Shown here: positions 26,251 through 35,187 of the stretch, piece by piece
Layout: every line of letters starts with the position of its first letter
Numbering within the stretch: the stretch's first letter is position 1
DNA from: Halothiobacillus sp.
GTDB taxonomy: Bacteria > Pseudomonadota > Gammaproteobacteria > Halothiobacillales > Halothiobacillaceae
Reading direction: 5' to 3'
Assembly (NCBI GenBank): GCA_020061705.1
Contig: JAGUXT010000024.1
Location: forward strand, 1-51,137
DNA length: 51,137 nt
Program-made: the position numbers and the translations under genes
Notes under the pieces: model-generated
The model's input: only the letters and a program-made list of their open reading frames with translations
What the model was told of the DNA's origin: nothing
Database searches by the model: none

Positions 26251-27834
26251 ATGCGCAGAGTAATGGACTTAAAGATAAATCATATAGTTTGGCTCGCAGC
26301 CGGTTTTAGCCTAGCGACACCATGTTTTGCCGGTGAGGAAATCATCTCGCAACTGATCGTACAACCCAAGGCATTTCATTTGGCACATGCCACGAGCATG
26401 AATGATGGTGAAATGGCTGGTCTGCGCCAAGCTTCCGGGATTGAGCTCAAGTATGTTCGGGCAATGTCAGGGCAGAGCCAGGTATTGCGTTTACCCAAAG
26501 TCATGACGCGCGACCAAGCCGAAAAAGTCGTCGCACGCCTTAATCAAAGCGGCCAAGTTCATTATGCTCAGATTGACCGCCGTATGTACCCACGCCTAAC
26601 GCCCGATGATCCACGTTTTGCAGAGCAGTGGCACTATCACGGAGTCACTCAGGGCAATACGCCTCCCGATAATAACTATGGCTTGAATCTTCCAGGTGCG
26701 TGGGACATTTCGACGGGCAAGGAATCTGTCATCGTCGCAGTTTTGGATTCCGGCCTGTTGCCGCACCATGATATTGATACCAATCTCATGGATGGCCTAG
26801 GTCGCGTCGTGGGTGGCTACGACTTTATTAGCGATGTTGATGCCGCGCGCGACGGAAATGCACGTGACCCCAACCCAATGGATCAGGGTGATTGGGTTGA
26901 CGCAGCCGATTCAGAGTGTGGCACAGGCGAACTGAAGCCAAGCAGCTGGCACGGCACCCACGTCGCAGGCACCATCGGTGCCTTGACCAACAATGGTGTC
27001 GGTGTCAGCGGTGTGGCCTGGAACTCCAGTCTGCTAGTAGTGCGCGTACTTGGAAAATGCGGTGGCATGACCTCCGACATTGTCGATGGCATGCGCTGGT
27101 CAGCGGGATTAAGTGTTCCTGAGGTTCCCAACAACCAACATCCAGCCCGCATCTTGAATATGAGCCTTGGTGGGGAGGGTGAATGCAGCCCCGCCGAGCA
27201 AGCGGCTATCGACGATATCAATAACGCCGGCGGCATTATTGTCGTTGCTGCTGGAAATGAAGAAACCAACCTCAACATCACGCCCTCCAGCCCCGCATCC
27301 TGCCAAGGTGTATTAACGATTGCGGCCACAGACAAACAAGGACAGCGCTCGTCCTACAGCAATTACGGTACCAAGGTCGATTTTGCCGCGCCGGGTGGCG
27401 AAGAGCCTTATGACACTGCAATCCTGTCAACTTACAACACCGGGCAAACCACCCCGGATGCCGATAGCTATCACAACGAGCAGGGAACGAGCATGGCAAC
27501 ACCACAAGTCAGTGGTGTGCTGGCGTTGATGCTATCGATCAAGCCTGACTTGGCTCGGAGCGAAGCACTGAGTCTGCTGCAACAATCCGTCACCCCATTT
27601 CCCGTTTACGAGCAAAATGCACAATTCAATTGCACGACAACCACCTGCGGCGCGGGCATTGTAAATGCACAGGCTGTTCTGGCGCTGATGCAGCCACCTG
27701 TGCCACCTACGCCTACGCCTACACCACCTGTGCCTAGCAGTGGCGGGGGTTCAATGGAATGGGTCGGCCTTCTCAGCCTGATTGGTTTGGCGGCTTGGCG
27801 AAAGCGCCGACGCGAGGACGTACAGCCTGCGTAA
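26251..27834 (+). CDS. Subtilisin-like (S8) serine protease with GlyGly-CTERM sorting tail
   Basis: A 527-residue secreted protease. A signal peptide covers about 1-27 (cleavage near CFAGEE), then an inhibitor-I9-like propeptide to about 115. The catalytic triad is D166 (AVLDSG), H234 (SSWHGTHVAG) and S414 (GTSMATP), with oxyanion Asn N336 (VAAGNEETN). After a Pro/Thr linker (PPTPTPTPPVP) the C terminus is SSGGGSMEW, a hydrophobic helix and a basic end (WRKRRRED). This is the GlyGly-CTERM pattern, which is cut by rhombosortase and linked to type II secretion. It is not PEP-CTERM. No rhombosortase gene is in the window. ATG 26263 is an alternative start. A strong terminator follows. Confidence 0.9.
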   Translation: MRRVMDLKINHIVWLAAGFSLATPCFAGEEIISQLIVQPKAFHLAHATSMNDGEMAGLRQASGIELKYVRAMSGQSQVLRLPKVMTRDQAEKVVARLNQSGQVHYAQIDRRMYPRLTPDDPRFAEQWHYHGVTQGNTPPDNNYGLNLPGAWDISTGKESVIVAVLDSGLLPHHDIDTNLMDGLGRVVGGYDFISDVDAARDGNARDPNPMDQGDWVDAADSECGTGELKPSSWHGTHVAGTIGALTNNGVGVSGVAWNSSLLVVRVLGKCGGMTSDIVDGMRWSAGLSVPEVPNNQHPARILNMSLGGEGECSPAEQAAIDDINNAGGIIVVAAGNEETNLNITPSSPASCQGVLTIAATDKQGQRSSYSNYGTKVDFAAPGGEEPYDTAILSTYNTGQTTPDADSYHNEQGTSMATPQVSGVLALMLSIKPDLARSEALSLLQQSVTPFPVYEQNAQFNCTTTTCGAGIVNAQAVLALMQPPVPPTPTPTPPVPSSGGGSMEWVGLLSLIGLAAWRKRRREDVQPA

Positions 27835-27871
27835 GTAACATCAGGGTCAGCTTATCCCTTCCGCAGGAATC

Positions 27872-27920
27872 AACCCAAACGGCGCAATACGCTTTAGCTA
27901 TTGCGCCGTTTGGGTTTTCG
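27872..27920. terminator. Strong bidirectional intrinsic terminator
   Basis: An 18-base perfect stem, with arms at 27872-27889 and about 27899-27916, closes a 9-base loop and is followed by TTTT on the plus strand, with a matching A-rich side for the minus strand. It lies between the convergent protease gene (+) and comF (-) and can end both. Confidence 0.85.
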
Positions 27921-27944
27921 CATTTCGAAAGCCTGGCCAAAAAC

Positions 27945-28658
27945 TCACACTGCCCTCGCCGCACACCAAACCTCCATCCGCTCACATCCGTGTTTGCGCA
28001 AAACCTTGGCCAGCTCGCGCACCGTCGCCCCGGTCGTGAGCACATCATCCACAATCGCCACATGCTTGGGCAATTTCACCCCCGTGTGCAACGCAAACAC
28101 CCCACGCACATTGGCTACTCGCTCATCTCCGGCAAGCTGATTTTGCGGCACGGTCGCACGCACTCGGCGCAAAGCATCGTGCAAGACGGCAACCCCCAAA
28201 GCCCGCCCCAAGGGTCGCGCCAACTCCAACGACTGATTAAACCCGCGTTCCGCCAAGCGTTGTGCATGAATCGGCACCGGGATTAAAGCCTCTGGCAACA
28301 ACTCATCCCGCGCACGCACGGCCTGCAACAAAACCTGCGCCAACGGCGCGCCGCAACTCAAACGCTGCTGATACTTGAACTGCGTCAATAGATAGCGCAC
28401 TGCGCCTGCATAGACCAAGGGAGCCAATGCAGCGGCATACGGCGGGGGATGCTGCAAACACGCCGCACACAACCCCGGTGTGACTATCGACGCGGCACAT
28501 TGCGGGCAGGCGATTGCCACACGCGGCAACTCGTTTTCGCATGCCACACACAGATGCGACACGCCAGCAGGCAAACCACACAGCAAGCAGCGGCGCGGCA
28601 GTAACCAATTCGTTATACTGCCCGACACATTCGCCACCCAGCCAGGTTTCTCGCTCAT
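27945..28658 (-). CDS. comF: ComF family phosphoribosyltransferase-like protein
   Basis: ComF/GntX proteins have an N-terminal zinc ribbon and a PRTase fold and are needed for DNA uptake in competent bacteria. Cysteine pairs are visible in RRCLLCG, LCVACEN, CPQCA and LCAACLQ. The PRTase signature is VAIVDDVLTTGATVREL near residue 205. LIPVPIHAQRLAERGFNQ is also typical. The ATG at 28658 has GGGAGG seven bases upstream and is preferred over an in-frame ATG at 28685. The start codon overlaps that of the divergent gene on the other strand by two bases. A comF gene next to bioB is common in gammaproteobacteria. Confidence 0.92.
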   Translation of the reverse strand: MSEKPGWVANVSGSITNWLLPRRCLLCGLPAGVSHLCVACENELPRVAIACPQCAASIVTPGLCAACLQHPPPYAAALAPLVYAGAVRYLLTQFKYQQRLSCGAPLAQVLLQAVRARDELLPEALIPVPIHAQRLAERGFNQSLELARPLGRALGVAVLHDALRRVRATVPQNQLAGDERVANVRGVFALHTGVKLPKHVAIVDDVLTTGATVRELAKVLRKHGCERMEVWCAARAV

Positions 28659-29115
28659 GTCATCGCCTCCCGCTGAAATTCTCACCGCCGCCAGCCAACG
28701 CCGCTCGGCCGCCTTGTTTAACTACATTAATATCGCCGTCATGGTGCTGGCCGGTATTCCGCTCATTATGGCGGGCAGCGCCAGCGGCAAAGGCATGATT
28801 CTGGCCACTGCCGCTGCCATCATCCCCATCGTGCTCTGGTTTGGCGGCTCCATGCTGCTGTATGCGCTCAACAAACACCACCCCAATCCCAAGGTCGGCC
28901 ACTACACCCAATGGGCGGCATACCGCTACTACGCCGTGACGGGCTCGCTGATTGTCATCGGCACATTTTTCCCTGCGGATGTGCGCTACTACCTCGCGTT
29001 CTGGGCATTTGCCGCCGGCATCCTGGTGCCATGGTCAATCTGGGAGATCATCAAAATCCAGCGTGACACCTGGGCGGACATGCCCATCCCCGAACCCCAT
29101 CATGAATTTCACTGA
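28657..29115 (+). CDS. Small membrane protein of unknown function upstream of bioB
   Basis: I do not recognise a family. The 152-residue product has four predicted membrane helices: about residues 22-43 ([19 protein letters not shown]), 48-73, 94-112 and 115-135, with a short cytosolic tail. Its ATG at 28657 shares CATG with the divergent comF start. The ribosome-binding site is weak. The gene ends about 17 bases before the bioB ATG and probably shares its transcript. An in-frame bioB start at 29102 would overlap it. Confidence 0.68.
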   Translation: MSSPPAEILTAASQRRSAALFNYINIAVMVLAGIPLIMAGSASGKGMILATAAAIIPIVLWFGGSMLLYALNKHHPNPKVGHYTQWAAYRYYAVTGSLIVIGTFFPADVRYYLAFWAFAAGILVPWSIWEIIKIQRDTWADMPIPEPHHEFH

Positions 29116-29131
29116 GACCCGATCACTGCCC

Positions 29132-30124
29132 ATGACCACAGAACTTCGCCACGACTGGACACGCCAGGACATTCTCGATCTGTTCGCACTACCGTTTAAT
29201 GACCTTCTGTTCCGCGCGCAAAGCCTGCACCGCGCCCATTTCGACCCCAACGCGGTGCAGGTATCCACCTTGCTGTCGATCAAAACCGGTGCCTGCCCGG
29301 AAGATTGCTCCTACTGCCCGCAAAGCGCCAAATATGACACCGGGCTCGAAAAGGAACGCCTGCTGGCGCTGGATGAAGTGCTGGCAGCCGCCAGGGACGC
29401 ACAGGCCAAAGGCTCCACCCGCTTTTGCATGGGTGCGGCTTGGCGCAATCCGACGGACAAGAATCTGGAATTTGTCGAAGCCATGGTGCGCGAAGTCAAG
29501 GCAATGGGCATGGAAACCTGCGTCACCCTCGGCATGTTGCGCGCCGAACAGGCACAGCGCCTGAAGGATGCCGGACTGGATTACTACAACCACAACCTCG
29601 ACACCTCGCCCGAGTTCTACGGCACCATCATCACCACCCGCACTTATGACGAGCGGCTGGACACGCTGAAAAACGTGCGTGAAGTCGGCATGAACGTCTG
29701 CTCCGGCGGCATTGTCGGCATGGGTGAATCGCGGCAAGATCGTGCCTCACTACTGCAACAACTCGCCAACATGCCCAAACATCCCGAATCCGTACCCATC
29801 AACAATCTGGTGCAGGTTGAAGGCACGCCGCTGCACGGCACGGCCAAACTCGACCCGTTCGAGTTCGTGCGCACCGTCGCCGTGGCACGCATTCTGATGC
29901 CGCAATCCTTTGTACGCCTATCTGCCGGGCGCACGGAAATGAGCGACGAAATGCAGGCACTGTGCTTCCATGCCGGAGCGAACTCGATTTTTTACGGCGG
30001 CAAACTGCTCACCACGGACAACCCCGACGAAGACCACGATCAGGCCTTGTTCGAGCGCCTGGGCATCCACAGCCTCGGCGCGCATGACACGGGCGGCTCC
30101 TGTTCAAGCTGTGGTTGTGTTTAG
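29132..30124 (+). CDS. bioB: Biotin synthase
   Basis: BioB is the radical-SAM enzyme that inserts sulfur into dethiobiotin in the final step of biotin synthesis. The CxxxCxxC cluster motif is C55-C59-C62 (ACPEDCSYC). [35 protein letters not shown] and [14 protein letters not shown] are conserved. The product has 330 residues from ATG 29132; ATG 29102 is possible but lacks a ribosome-binding site and overlaps the upstream gene. The C terminus ends CSSCGCV. bioF lies about 1 kb downstream with an ankyrin gene and a repeat between. Confidence 0.96.
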   Translation: MTTELRHDWTRQDILDLFALPFNDLLFRAQSLHRAHFDPNAVQVSTLLSIKTGACPEDCSYCPQSAKYDTGLEKERLLALDEVLAAARDAQAKGSTRFCMGAAWRNPTDKNLEFVEAMVREVKAMGMETCVTLGMLRAEQAQRLKDAGLDYYNHNLDTSPEFYGTIITTRTYDERLDTLKNVREVGMNVCSGGIVGMGESRQDRASLLQQLANMPKHPESVPINNLVQVEGTPLHGTAKLDPFEFVRTVAVARILMPQSFVRLSAGRTEMSDEMQALCFHAGANSIFYGGKLLTTDNPDEDHDQALFERLGIHSLGAHDTGGSCSSCGCV

Positions 30125-30177
30125 TTTTTAGCCACAGTGAACACAGATATAAGCTATTCGTCACTGACCGAGGATAG

Positions 30178-30277
30178 CTTCCCCCTTTACACAAAGGGGG
30201 ACTGAGGGGGATTTAAGGTCGTTGGAAAATGCTGCGGCCTTCAAATCCCCCCTTGCCCCCCTTTGAAAAGGGGGGAA
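30178..30277. repeat. Palindromic repeat of the CCCCCTTTG/CAAAGGGGG type
   Basis: The left arm (TTCCCCCTTTACACAAAGGG, then GGGGGATTT) and the right arm (AAATCCCCCCTTG, CCCCCCTTTGAAAAGGGG) are inverted relative to each other around a 27-base spacer; each arm is itself a small hairpin. Such elements are seen in many proteobacterial genomes. It lies between bioB and the ankyrin gene and could act as a transcription or mRNA-stability barrier. Confidence 0.65.
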
Positions 30278-30369
30278 TAAAAGCCATTGAACGAACGTAG
30301 ACAGGCTCCGTGAACTCTGTGACAAATTTTTGGATTGTGATTGAAGCTAAAATTCATAGGACACCGACC

Positions 30370-30981
30370 ATGCAAGTCACTCTGCGCACCATCATCTTCG
30401 CTTTACTCGCACTGCTTGCGTTGCCCCTCCACGCCGGCCCCAACGACTACAAGCTGCTCAATGCAGCCAAAACGGGCGACATCGCCCAAGTCAAGGCGCT
30501 GATGAGTGCGGGCGATGTCGACGCCAACGTCATCGACTCCTTCCAGAATTCGGCGCTGTTGATGGCCGTGGATAACAAGCACCTTGCCGTGGCGGAATTC
30601 CTGCTGCAACAAGGTGCCAACATCCACCTCGACAACAAATACGGCTACACCCCGCTGATGCAGGCGGTGATGCGCAACGACGCCAAAATGGTGAGCATGT
30701 TGCTCGACAAGGGCGCGAAAATTGACCAGAAAAACTTCTACACCGAACTCACCCCGCTGATGATGGCGGTGGATAACGGCTCGATGGAGATGGTTGAGTT
30801 GTTGCTTGTGCGTGGCGCCCAGTTGAATCTGCAAGACGAACGCGGACGCAGTGCGCTGATGCACGCCACCGCAGCACGCCAGCCCAAAATCGCCGAACGA
30901 CTGCTACGGGCAGGCGCGGACACCACGCTCAAGGACAAACAAGGCCGTACCGCCGACGACTTCAGCAAAAGTAACCTGTAA
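30370..30981 (+). CDS. Exported ankyrin-repeat protein
   Basis: A 203-residue protein with an N-terminal signal peptide (MQVTLRTIIFALLALLALPL, cleavage near HAGPND) and four to five ankyrin repeats. Repeat cores read NSALLMAVDNKHLAVAEFLL, GYTPLMQAVMRNDAKMVSML, LTPLMMAVDNGSMEMVELLL and GRSALMHATAARQPKIAERL. AGGA lies about eight bases before the ATG at 30370. Periplasmic ankyrin proteins are known in proteobacteria, for instance in oxidative-stress defence, but no function can be assigned here. Its place between bioB and bioF is unusual. Confidence 0.85.
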   Translation: MQVTLRTIIFALLALLALPLHAGPNDYKLLNAAKTGDIAQVKALMSAGDVDANVIDSFQNSALLMAVDNKHLAVAEFLLQQGANIHLDNKYGYTPLMQAVMRNDAKMVSMLLDKGAKIDQKNFYTELTPLMMAVDNGSMEMVELLLVRGAQLNLQDERGRSALMHATAARQPKIAERLLRAGADTTLKDKQGRTADDFSKSNL

Positions 30982-31104
30982 TCGCATGACATCGTTACAA
31001 CGCGCGCGATCTGATTGTGCATTTGGGTGTGCGAATTTATTCGCACACCCCACATTTACGACTCTCAATATCACTGCGGCCAATCGTTGCAGCCACCTCG
31101 CAGA

Positions 31105-32289
31105 ATGAAGCAAGCCCGCATCAAGCAACGCCTGATTGAACGCCATGCCAGCGGCCTGTACCGCACGCCGCGCATAGCCGAAGGCGCACAAACCCCGCGC
31201 CGCATTGTCAACGGCCAGCCCGTGCTGAGCTTTTGCAGCAACGATTACCTCGGCCTGGCCAACCATCCCGAGGTCATTGCCGCCTTCCAGCGCGGTGCGA
31301 ATGAATACGGCGTGGGCAGCGGTGCAGCGCACCTCATCAACGGCCACACCCGCGCCCATCAAGCGCTGGAAGACGCACTAGCCGCGTTTTGCGGTTACGA
31401 ACGTGCTCTGCTGTTCTCCACCGGCTACATGGCCAATCTGGGCGCAGTCGGCGCGCTGGTCGGACGCGGCGACGCGGTATTTGAAGACCGCCTCAACCAT
31501 GCTTCCCTGCTGGATGCCGGCCTGCTTTCCGGCGCTCATTTCAAACGCTATCCCCATAACGATTGCGCCGCACTCGCCCAACAACTCGCCGCCAGCAGCG
31601 CGCAGGAAAAACTCATCCTCACCGACGGCGTATTCAGCATGGACGGCGACCTTGCCCCCCTGCCCGAGCTGGCCGCCCTCGCACGCCAACACGATGCCTG
31701 GTTGATGGTGGATGATGCCCACGGCCTCGGCGTAATAGGCAAAAACGGGCGCGGCACCGTTGAACATTACGGCCTGAATGCGCATGACGTGCCGATCCTC
31801 ATGGGCACGCTCGGCAAGGCACTCGGCACGGCAGGCGCGTTTGTCGCGGGCTCCAATGATCTGATCGAATGGCTGACTCAAGCCGCCCGCCCCTACATCT
31901 ACACCACCGCCATGCCCGCCGCCCTCGCCGAAGCCACCCGCGCCAGCCTAGCTTTGGTGGACAACGAACCCTGGCGACGTGAACACCTGCGCGCCCTGAT
32001 CGCACACTTCAAAACCGGCGCACAGCAACTTGGCTTGAATCTGATGCCCTCGGATACGCCGATTCAACCGATCCTGATTGGCGAAGCCAGCGAAGCCACT
32101 CGCCTGAGCAATCAGCTCTTTGCCGCCGGTATTCACGTCACTGCCATCCGCCCGCCCACGGTTCCCCAAGGCAGCGCCCGCCTGCGCGTGACCTTCAGCG
32201 CTGCACACAGCCTGCACGATGTAGATGAGCTATTGCACCAGCTTGCGCGCATCTTGGAATCGTTTCCACGCTCCGGCATGGGAACGTAA
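31105..32289 (+). CDS. bioF: 8-amino-7-oxononanoate synthase
   Basis: BioF condenses pimeloyl-ACP/CoA with alanine in biotin synthesis and uses PLP. The 394-residue product has [35 protein letters not shown] and the PLP-lysine motif [13 protein letters not shown]. The start is ATG 31105 ([17 protein letters not shown]). The reading frame ends inside a family C repeat: the last residues SFPRSGMGT are encoded by the repeat palindrome rather than by typical bioF sequence. The other biotin genes bioC, bioD and bioH are not in the window. Confidence 0.95.
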   Translation: MKQARIKQRLIERHASGLYRTPRIAEGAQTPRRIVNGQPVLSFCSNDYLGLANHPEVIAAFQRGANEYGVGSGAAHLINGHTRAHQALEDALAAFCGYERALLFSTGYMANLGAVGALVGRGDAVFEDRLNHASLLDAGLLSGAHFKRYPHNDCAALAQQLAASSAQEKLILTDGVFSMDGDLAPLPELAALARQHDAWLMVDDAHGLGVIGKNGRGTVEHYGLNAHDVPILMGTLGKALGTAGAFVAGSNDLIEWLTQAARPYIYTTAMPAALAEATRASLALVDNEPWRREHLRALIAHFKTGAQQLGLNLMPSDTPIQPILIGEASEATRLSNQLFAAGIHVTAIRPPTVPQGSARLRVTFSAAHSLHDVDELLHQLARILESFPRSGMGT

Positions 32290-32347
32290 CGCCTTGCCGC
32301 TCCAGCGGCGCGCTGAGACGGCGGAACGACGCATGAGCGTGGGAACG
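32261..32347. repeat. Palindromic repeat, family C, copy 1
   Basis: CGTTTCCACGCTCCGGCATG and GGGAACG (32261-32286) form the first palindrome. CATGAGCGTGGGAACG (32332-32347) closes the element, with a GC-rich hairpin in between (GCCGCTCCAGCGGCGC). It starts inside the bioF reading frame. Family C copies also occur at 35080 and 37436. Confidence 0.75.
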
Positions 32348-32370
32348 ATAAATATGCCAACAACAGACAT

Positions 32371-32414
32371 AAAAAAACCTCGGTCAGAACGTTTTACGGT
32401 TCCAACCGAGGTTT
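32371..32414 (-). terminator. Intrinsic terminator of the tRNA gene
   Basis: AAACCTCGGT (32375-32384) and ACCGAGGTTT (32405-32414) form a perfect 10-bp stem. On the minus strand the stem is followed by a run of seven T (32371-32377). It lies 8 bases past the tRNA 3' end. Confidence 0.88.
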
Positions 32415-32421
32415 AGAATGA

Positions 32422-32498
<77 letters not shown>

Positions 32499-32511
32499 AT
32501 CGATGTGGCGC

Positions 32512-32539
32512 ATTATAGGTAGTGTTGTTTTTTTGTCAA
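32512..32539 (-). promoter_or_regulatory. Consensus sigma70 promoter for tRNA-fMet
   Basis: On the minus strand TTGACA (32534-32539), 16-base spacer, TATAAT (32512-32517). Both boxes are perfect consensus. The discriminator after -10 is GC-rich (GCGCC), the pattern seen at stringently controlled stable-RNA promoters. The predicted start lies about six bases before the mature tRNA. The -35 box is embedded in a small palindrome (TTGTC-AA-GACAA, 32533-32544). Confidence 0.88.
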
Positions 32540-32603
32540 GACAAATCTGCATAATTCCTTAGCGTCAAACGTGCCAGTTTTTGTGTCGATATGGAGTAAA
32601 CCC

Positions 32604-34979
32604 ATGAACTTCGTCCGCTTCTTCGATAGCCTTAGCCTGAGCGATGTCCCCCTGGTCGGCGGTAAAAACGCCTCGCTGGGCGAAATGTTCCACACGCTGC
32701 AACCCAAGGGCGTGAATGTGCCCAACGGTTTCGCCACCACCGCCGAGGCGTATTGGGCGGTGCTCGACCACAACGACCTGCCGGATAAGATGTTCGCCCT
32801 GCTTGATACGCTCGACATCGAAGACGTAGTGCGTCTGGCCGAAGTCGGTCAGACGATTCGCGACTGGCTTGCCCATGCCGAACTGCCGCCCGCCCTGACT
32901 GCCGACATCACCCAAGCCTATCGCCAGTTGTGCGACGAAGCCGGCAGCATCGTCGAAGTCGCCGTGCGCAGTTCCGCCACCGCCGAAGACCTGCCCAACG
33001 CATCCTTCGCCGGGCAGCAGGAGACTTACCTCAACATTCGCGGCGAAGCCAGCCTGCTGGAAACCTGCAAGCGCGTGTACGCCTCGCTGTTCACCGACCG
33101 TGCCATTGCCTACCGCACCCATCAGGGCTTTGCGCATGACAAGGTCGCCCTGTCGATTGGCGTGCAGCGCATGGTGCGCTCGGACATGGCCTCCTCCGGC
33201 GTGATGTTCACCCTGGACACCGAATCCGGCTTTCGTGATGCCGTGCTGATTACCGCCGCCTGGGGTCTGGGGGAAAACGTGGTGCAAGGCGCGGTCAATC
33301 CGGATGAATTTCTGGTGTTCAAAACCACGCTGGAAAGCGCACCGCGCCCGATTATCAAGCGCCAGCTCGGCAGCAAGGCCATGCGCATGATCTACACCCG
33401 CGATGCGCAGGCCGGGCGCTCCACGCGCAATATCGAAGTGCCGCCGGAAGAACGCCAGCGCTTCTGCATCTCGGATGACGAAGTGCTCGCGCTGGCGCGT
33501 CAGGCGGTGATTATCGAAAACCACTATGGCCGCCCGATGGACATCGAATGGGCCAAAGACGGTCACAGCGGCGAGTTGTTCATCGTGCAGGCGCGTCCGG
33601 AAACCGTACAGGCGCGTGCCGACATCCACGTTTTCAAGCAATACATCCTTGAGCACACCGGCGAAGTTCTCGCCACTGGGCGCAGCGTGGGGCAGAAAAT
33701 CGCCAGCGGCACAGCGCGCGTCATCCTGCACGCCAAGGACATGCGCCAGCTCCAGCCCGGCGAAGTGCTGATTACCGACATCACCGACCCGGACTGGGAG
33801 CCGGTGATGAAACTCGCCTCCGCCATCGTCACCAATCGCGGCGGGCGCACCTGCCATGCGGCGATTATTGCGCGTGAACTGGGCATTCCGGCGGTTGTTG
33901 GCTGCGGCGATGCCACGCAAACGGTGCCGAATGGCACGGAAATTACCGTCTCCTGCGCCGAAGGCGACGAAGCGCATGTCTACCGTGGCCGCCTGCCCTT
34001 CCGCATTGATGAACAACACATCGACCCCAACGAAGCGCCAACCCGCACACATATTTATCTCAACGTCGCCCAGGCCGAATCCTCGTTTGAACTCGGTCGC
34101 CTACCCGCCGACGGTGTAGGACTGGCGCGATTGGAATTCATCATCATGCGCAGCATCCAGGCGCACCCCAACGCCCTGCTCAACCCGCACAAACTGGATG
34201 CCGCCACCAAGGCCGCCATCACCGAACTGACCCACGGCTACGCGGATGGACGCGACTTCTTCGTCAAACGCCTCTCCGAAGGCGTGGGGCAAATCGCCGC
34301 TGCCTTCTACCCGCGTCCGGTGATCGTGCGTTTTTCCGACTTCAAATCCAATGAATACGCCACCCTGCTCGGCGGGCGCGACTTCGAGCCGGTGGAAGAA
34401 AACCCCATGATCGGCCTGCGCGGCGCATCACGCTATCACCACGCCGACTACGCCGAAGGCTTCGCCCTCGAATGCGAAGCCCTGCGCCGCGTGCGCGAAG
34501 ACATGGGGCTGAGCAATGTCGCTCTGCTGCTGCCCTTCGTGCGCTCGGTCGGTGAAGCGCGCCAAGTGATCGAACTCATGGCGCAACAGGGCCTGCGTCG
34601 TGGCGAAAATGGCCTGAAGATCTACATCATGTGCGAAATCCCCGCCAACGCCCTGCTCGCGGATGCGTTCCTCGAACTGTGCGACGGTTTCTCGATAGGC
34701 TCGAATGATCTTACCCAACTCACCCTCGGCGTGGATCGCGACTCCGGCCTGCTCACCGAGTTCGACGAACGCGACCCCGCCGTGCTCAAACTGATCGAAA
34801 TGGCGATAACCCGCTGCAAGGCACAAGGCAAATACATCGGCATCTGCGGCCAGGCACCCTCCGACTTCCCGGAAATCACCCGCTTTTTGGTGGAACAAGG
34901 CATTGATAGTTTGTCACTGAATCCAGATAGCTTGTTGAGAATGCGGCAGGTGGTAAGGGGGCAGGAGAATGGGGAGTAG
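32604..34979 (+). CDS. ppsA: Phosphoenolpyruvate synthase
   Basis: PpsA makes PEP from pyruvate and ATP, releasing AMP and phosphate, for gluconeogenesis. The 791-residue product has the N-terminal ATP-grasp domain ([31 protein letters not shown]), the phosphohistidine domain with the catalytic H418 in [14 protein letters not shown], and the C-terminal PEP-binding TIM barrel ([51 protein letters not shown]). GGAG lies eight bases before the ATG at 32604. It is divergent from tRNA-fMet. The PpsA regulator gene ppsR is not in the window. Confidence 0.96.
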   Translation: MNFVRFFDSLSLSDVPLVGGKNASLGEMFHTLQPKGVNVPNGFATTAEAYWAVLDHNDLPDKMFALLDTLDIEDVVRLAEVGQTIRDWLAHAELPPALTADITQAYRQLCDEAGSIVEVAVRSSATAEDLPNASFAGQQETYLNIRGEASLLETCKRVYASLFTDRAIAYRTHQGFAHDKVALSIGVQRMVRSDMASSGVMFTLDTESGFRDAVLITAAWGLGENVVQGAVNPDEFLVFKTTLESAPRPIIKRQLGSKAMRMIYTRDAQAGRSTRNIEVPPEERQRFCISDDEVLALARQAVIIENHYGRPMDIEWAKDGHSGELFIVQARPETVQARADIHVFKQYILEHTGEVLATGRSVGQKIASGTARVILHAKDMRQLQPGEVLITDITDPDWEPVMKLASAIVTNRGGRTCHAAIIARELGIPAVVGCGDATQTVPNGTEITVSCAEGDEAHVYRGRLPFRIDEQHIDPNEAPTRTHIYLNVAQAESSFELGRLPADGVGLARLEFIIMRSIQAHPNALLNPHKLDAATKAAITELTHGYADGRDFFVKRLSEGVGQIAAAFYPRPVIVRFSDFKSNEYATLLGGRDFEPVEENPMIGLRGASRYHHADYAEGFALECEALRRVREDMGLSNVALLLPFVRSVGEARQVIELMAQQGLRRGENGLKIYIMCEIPANALLADAFLELCDGFSIGSNDLTQLTLGVDRDSGLLTEFDERDPAVLKLIEMAITRCKAQGKYIGICGQAPSDFPEITRFLVEQGIDSLSLNPDSLLRMRQVVRGQENGE

Positions 34980-35079
34980 GAGCACTTCTTGATGGGGGCT
35001 GGTATGCTTTGGCTTGCCGGTTTGCTCAGTCACCGATTGAACCATGCTGGCGAAAAACTCGGGACGATGTAGTTCTTAT

Positions 35080-35105
35080 CGTTCCCACGCTCCAGCGAGA
35101 AACGA
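35080..35105. repeat. Palindromic repeat, family C, copy 2 (partial)
   Basis: CGTTCCCACGCTCCAGCG followed by AGAAACG gives an imperfect palindrome of the same type as the copies at 32261 and 37436, but only half-length. It marks the border between the GC-rich core chromosome and the AT-rich deaminase gene. Confidence 0.6.
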
Positions 35106-35130
35106 TCCCAATATATAAACTTTTTATCAA

Positions 35131-35160
35131 GAAACAGACACCTTGTCAGGTGTCTATTTC
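35131..35160 (+). promoter_or_regulatory. Strong hairpin in the leader of the AvcD-like gene, possible AvcI-type RNA
   Basis: AGACACC (35136-35142) and GGTGTCT (35149-35155) form a perfect 7-bp stem around TTGTCA. GAAA and TTTC extend it past one mismatch. It ends 27 bases before the ATG at 35188. In described AvcID systems an inhibitory small RNA (AvcI) is encoded directly upstream of avcD. The 208 bases between ppsA and this gene could hold such an RNA. The hairpin could also be a leader structure. No promoter is convincing here. Confidence 0.4.
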
Positions 35161-35187
35161 ACGTTATGCAAAAAAATGGAAATAACC

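Noticed and set aside
27740-27834. PEP-CTERM or LPXTG sorting signal on the protease
   Set aside because: There is no PEP or LPXTG motif before the helix; the Gly-rich SSGGGS start and basic end fit GlyGly-CTERM.
29189-29737. Open frame of 182 codons antisense to bioB
   Set aside because: Shadow frame of a strongly conserved gene with no motif of its own.
32565-34052. Open frame of 495 codons on the minus strand across ppsA
   Set aside because: It lies wholly antisense to a clear ppsA, its translation is rich in His, Arg and Gly as expected for a complementary frame of GC-rich coding DNA, and it has no recognisable motif.
35143-35187. Longer N terminus of the AvcD-like protein from a TTG at 35143
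   Set aside because: The TTG lies in the loop of a strong hairpin and has no ribosome-binding site; the ATG at 35188 fits better.
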